A stretch of DNA of 64,000 bases, from contig NZ_JAFEWE010000003.1 in NCBI RefSeq assembly GCF_017355785.1, forward strand, positions 434,001-498,000, read 5' to 3'. Both the position numbers and the translations under genes were made by a program. The stretch is from Desertivirga arenae (GTDB lineage: Bacteria > Bacteroidota > Bacteroidia > Sphingobacteriales > Sphingobacteriaceae). Shown piece after piece: positions 63,343 through 64,000 of the stretch (position 1 is its first letter; every line of letters begins with the position of its first letter). Under the pieces are notes generated by a model. It saw nothing but the letters and a program-made list of their open reading frames with translations, did no database searches and was not told where the DNA came from.

Positions 63343-63411
63343 AGATTTTCAGAATGCAATAATATTAATGTTTCATTAAATGATTAAAGAAATGTTTGTA
63401 TAACTGAATAT

Positions 63412-63438
63412 AAAAAAGGCCGGGCAAATTGCCCAGCC
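63412..63438 (-). terminator. Terminator of the TolC-type efflux gene
   Basis: A stem of GGC, GGGCAA / TTGCCC and GCC (one mismatch) with the loop in AATT lies 19 nt after the stop of the gene at 63457, with a run of six T on the minus strand. Confidence 0.9.
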
Positions 63439-63456
63439 TCTCTCATTCAGATGATA

Positions 63457-64000
63457 TTACTTCCAACCACCACCCAAATCTCTATACACGTTTACCACAG
63501 CATTTAGTTGGTCACGTTTAGTTTCAATCAACTCTAGTTTTGATTCTAATGCGTCCCTTTGTGTCATCAGCACTTCCAGGTAATCTGCACGGGCAGAAGC
63601 GAAGAGATCATTAGAGATCTGAATAGAGCGATTAAGCGCATCTACCGACTTCGACTTCAGGTCATAGCTTTTCTCCAGGTTACTGATATTTGAAAGTTGC
63701 GTAGAAACTTCAAGATAAGCATTCAACAAAGTACGTTGGTAGTTATATAAAGCTTGTAACTGCCTGGCATTCGCCATGTAAAACTCGGCTTTTATAGCAT
63801 TCCTGTTAATCAGTGGCGCGGTTAGATCTCCCGCCAGAGAATAAAGCATTGATTCAGGGATCTTTGTTAGATACGAAGGTTTGAAAGCTTGCAATCCTAA
63901 ACCTGCTGAAATTCCCAATGACGGATAAAACTCTGCACGGGCGACTTTTACATCCAGTTTTGCCGCAGCCAAGTCAAGTTCTGCTTGTTTTATATCCGGG
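63457..64000 (-). CDS. RND-type efflux outer-membrane factor (TolC/OprM-like), N-terminus cut by window edge
   Basis: The C-terminal 181 codons of a TolC-family channel; the frame runs off the right edge, so a start is not visible. The first readable part, PDIKQAELDLAAAKLDVKVARAEFYPSLG, matches the RPDI-repeat of NodT/OprM channels. The rest shows long amphipathic helices (NLEKSYDLKSKSVDALNRSIQISNDLF) of the periplasmic barrel, ending VYRDLGGGWK, the classic C-terminus of this group. It would be the outer-membrane part of a tripartite efflux pump whose inner parts lie beyond the window. Complete start and lipobox cannot be seen. Confidence 0.9.
   Translation of the reverse strand, partial: PDIKQAELDLAAAKLDVKVARAEFYPSLGISAGLGLQAFKPSYLTKIPESMLYSLAGDLTAPLINRNAIKAEFYMANARQLQALYNYQRTLLNAYLEVSTQLSNISNLEKSYDLKSKSVDALNRSIQISNDLFASARADYLEVLMTQRDALESKLELIETKRDQLNAVVNVYRDLGGGWK

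Noticed and set aside
1-64000. tRNA, rRNA, insertion sequence, prophage or CRISPR array
   Set aside because: No transposase or integrase gene, spaced direct-repeat array or cloverleaf-like stretch was noticed in the intergenic DNA; the only short tandem repeat is the 11-bp array at 11340.

Overview
The window reads as the chromosome of a free-living Bacteroidota species, most likely in the Sphingobacteriaceae (Pedobacter or a near relative). This rests on SusC/SusD outer-membrane proteins, OmpA-like proteins with TPR, beta-propeller or thrombospondin type-3 segments, a DUF6266 gene, promoters of the TAnnTTTG type with few Shine-Dalgarno sites, and a pectin-degradation gene set. The genus is an inference. 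No rRNA, tRNA, insertion sequence, prophage or CRISPR array was seen.

Region 1 (1-29.5 kb) is mostly core and housekeeping. In order it holds a truncated TPR protein, gyrA, an e(P4)-type acid phosphatase lipoprotein, a Bcr/CflA efflux pump, queE, a PorE-like modular OmpA protein, clpB, a DUF6266 gene preceded by an 11-bp tandem repeat, marC-like, an RsmB/RsmF-type rRNA methyltransferase, guaA, a second MFS transporter, a small lipoprotein, TauE/SafE and an Upf1-like helicase. These are followed by an MhqO/MhqD-like cassette (ring-cleaving dioxygenase, esterase, cupin), an abundant-type OmpA protein with a long leader, a spheroidene-monooxygenase-like protein with a small partner, and lepA-folD.

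Region 2 (29.5-50.8 kb) is a polysaccharide-utilisation region aimed at pectin. It has two GH105/GH88 unsaturated uronyl hydrolases, a SusC-SusD pair, a PL10 pectate lyase, a GH28 polygalacturonase, a GH20 hexosaminidase and a 1,222-residue DUF4450 protein. Mixed in are an outer-membrane barrel, an AraJ-like MFS pump and a receiver protein that has lost its phospho-acceptor aspartate. In the expected scheme GH28 and PL10 cut homogalacturonan, SusCD imports the products, and the GH105 enzymes remove the terminal unsaturated uronate. An SDR/enolase-superfamily operon at 58-60 kb, divergent from a XylR-like AraC regulator, could handle sugar acids. No hybrid two-component sensor or anti-sigma pair sits next to SusCD, so control of the locus is open. 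A cluster of TGGTTA motifs in the 745-bp susC/pectate-lyase gap is one candidate.

Region 3 (51-64 kb) is mixed: dinB, a small orphan gene, an overlapping DUF3999/DUF2339 pair, a GNAT acetyltransferase, a membrane-anchored protein with HipA-like catalytic spacing, the sugar-acid operon and its regulator, an MFS pump with a Crp/Fnr regulator, and the C-terminal part of a TolC-type efflux protein cut by the right edge.

The observations most worth a second look are the kinase-like protein at 56.9-58.1 kb, the TGGTTA array, the promoter boxes lying 3-8 nt from start codons (possible leaderless mRNAs), the long structured leader of the 24.2-kb OmpA gene, the degenerate receiver, and the altered GH28 active site. 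All calls come from reading the sequence; no database search was run.
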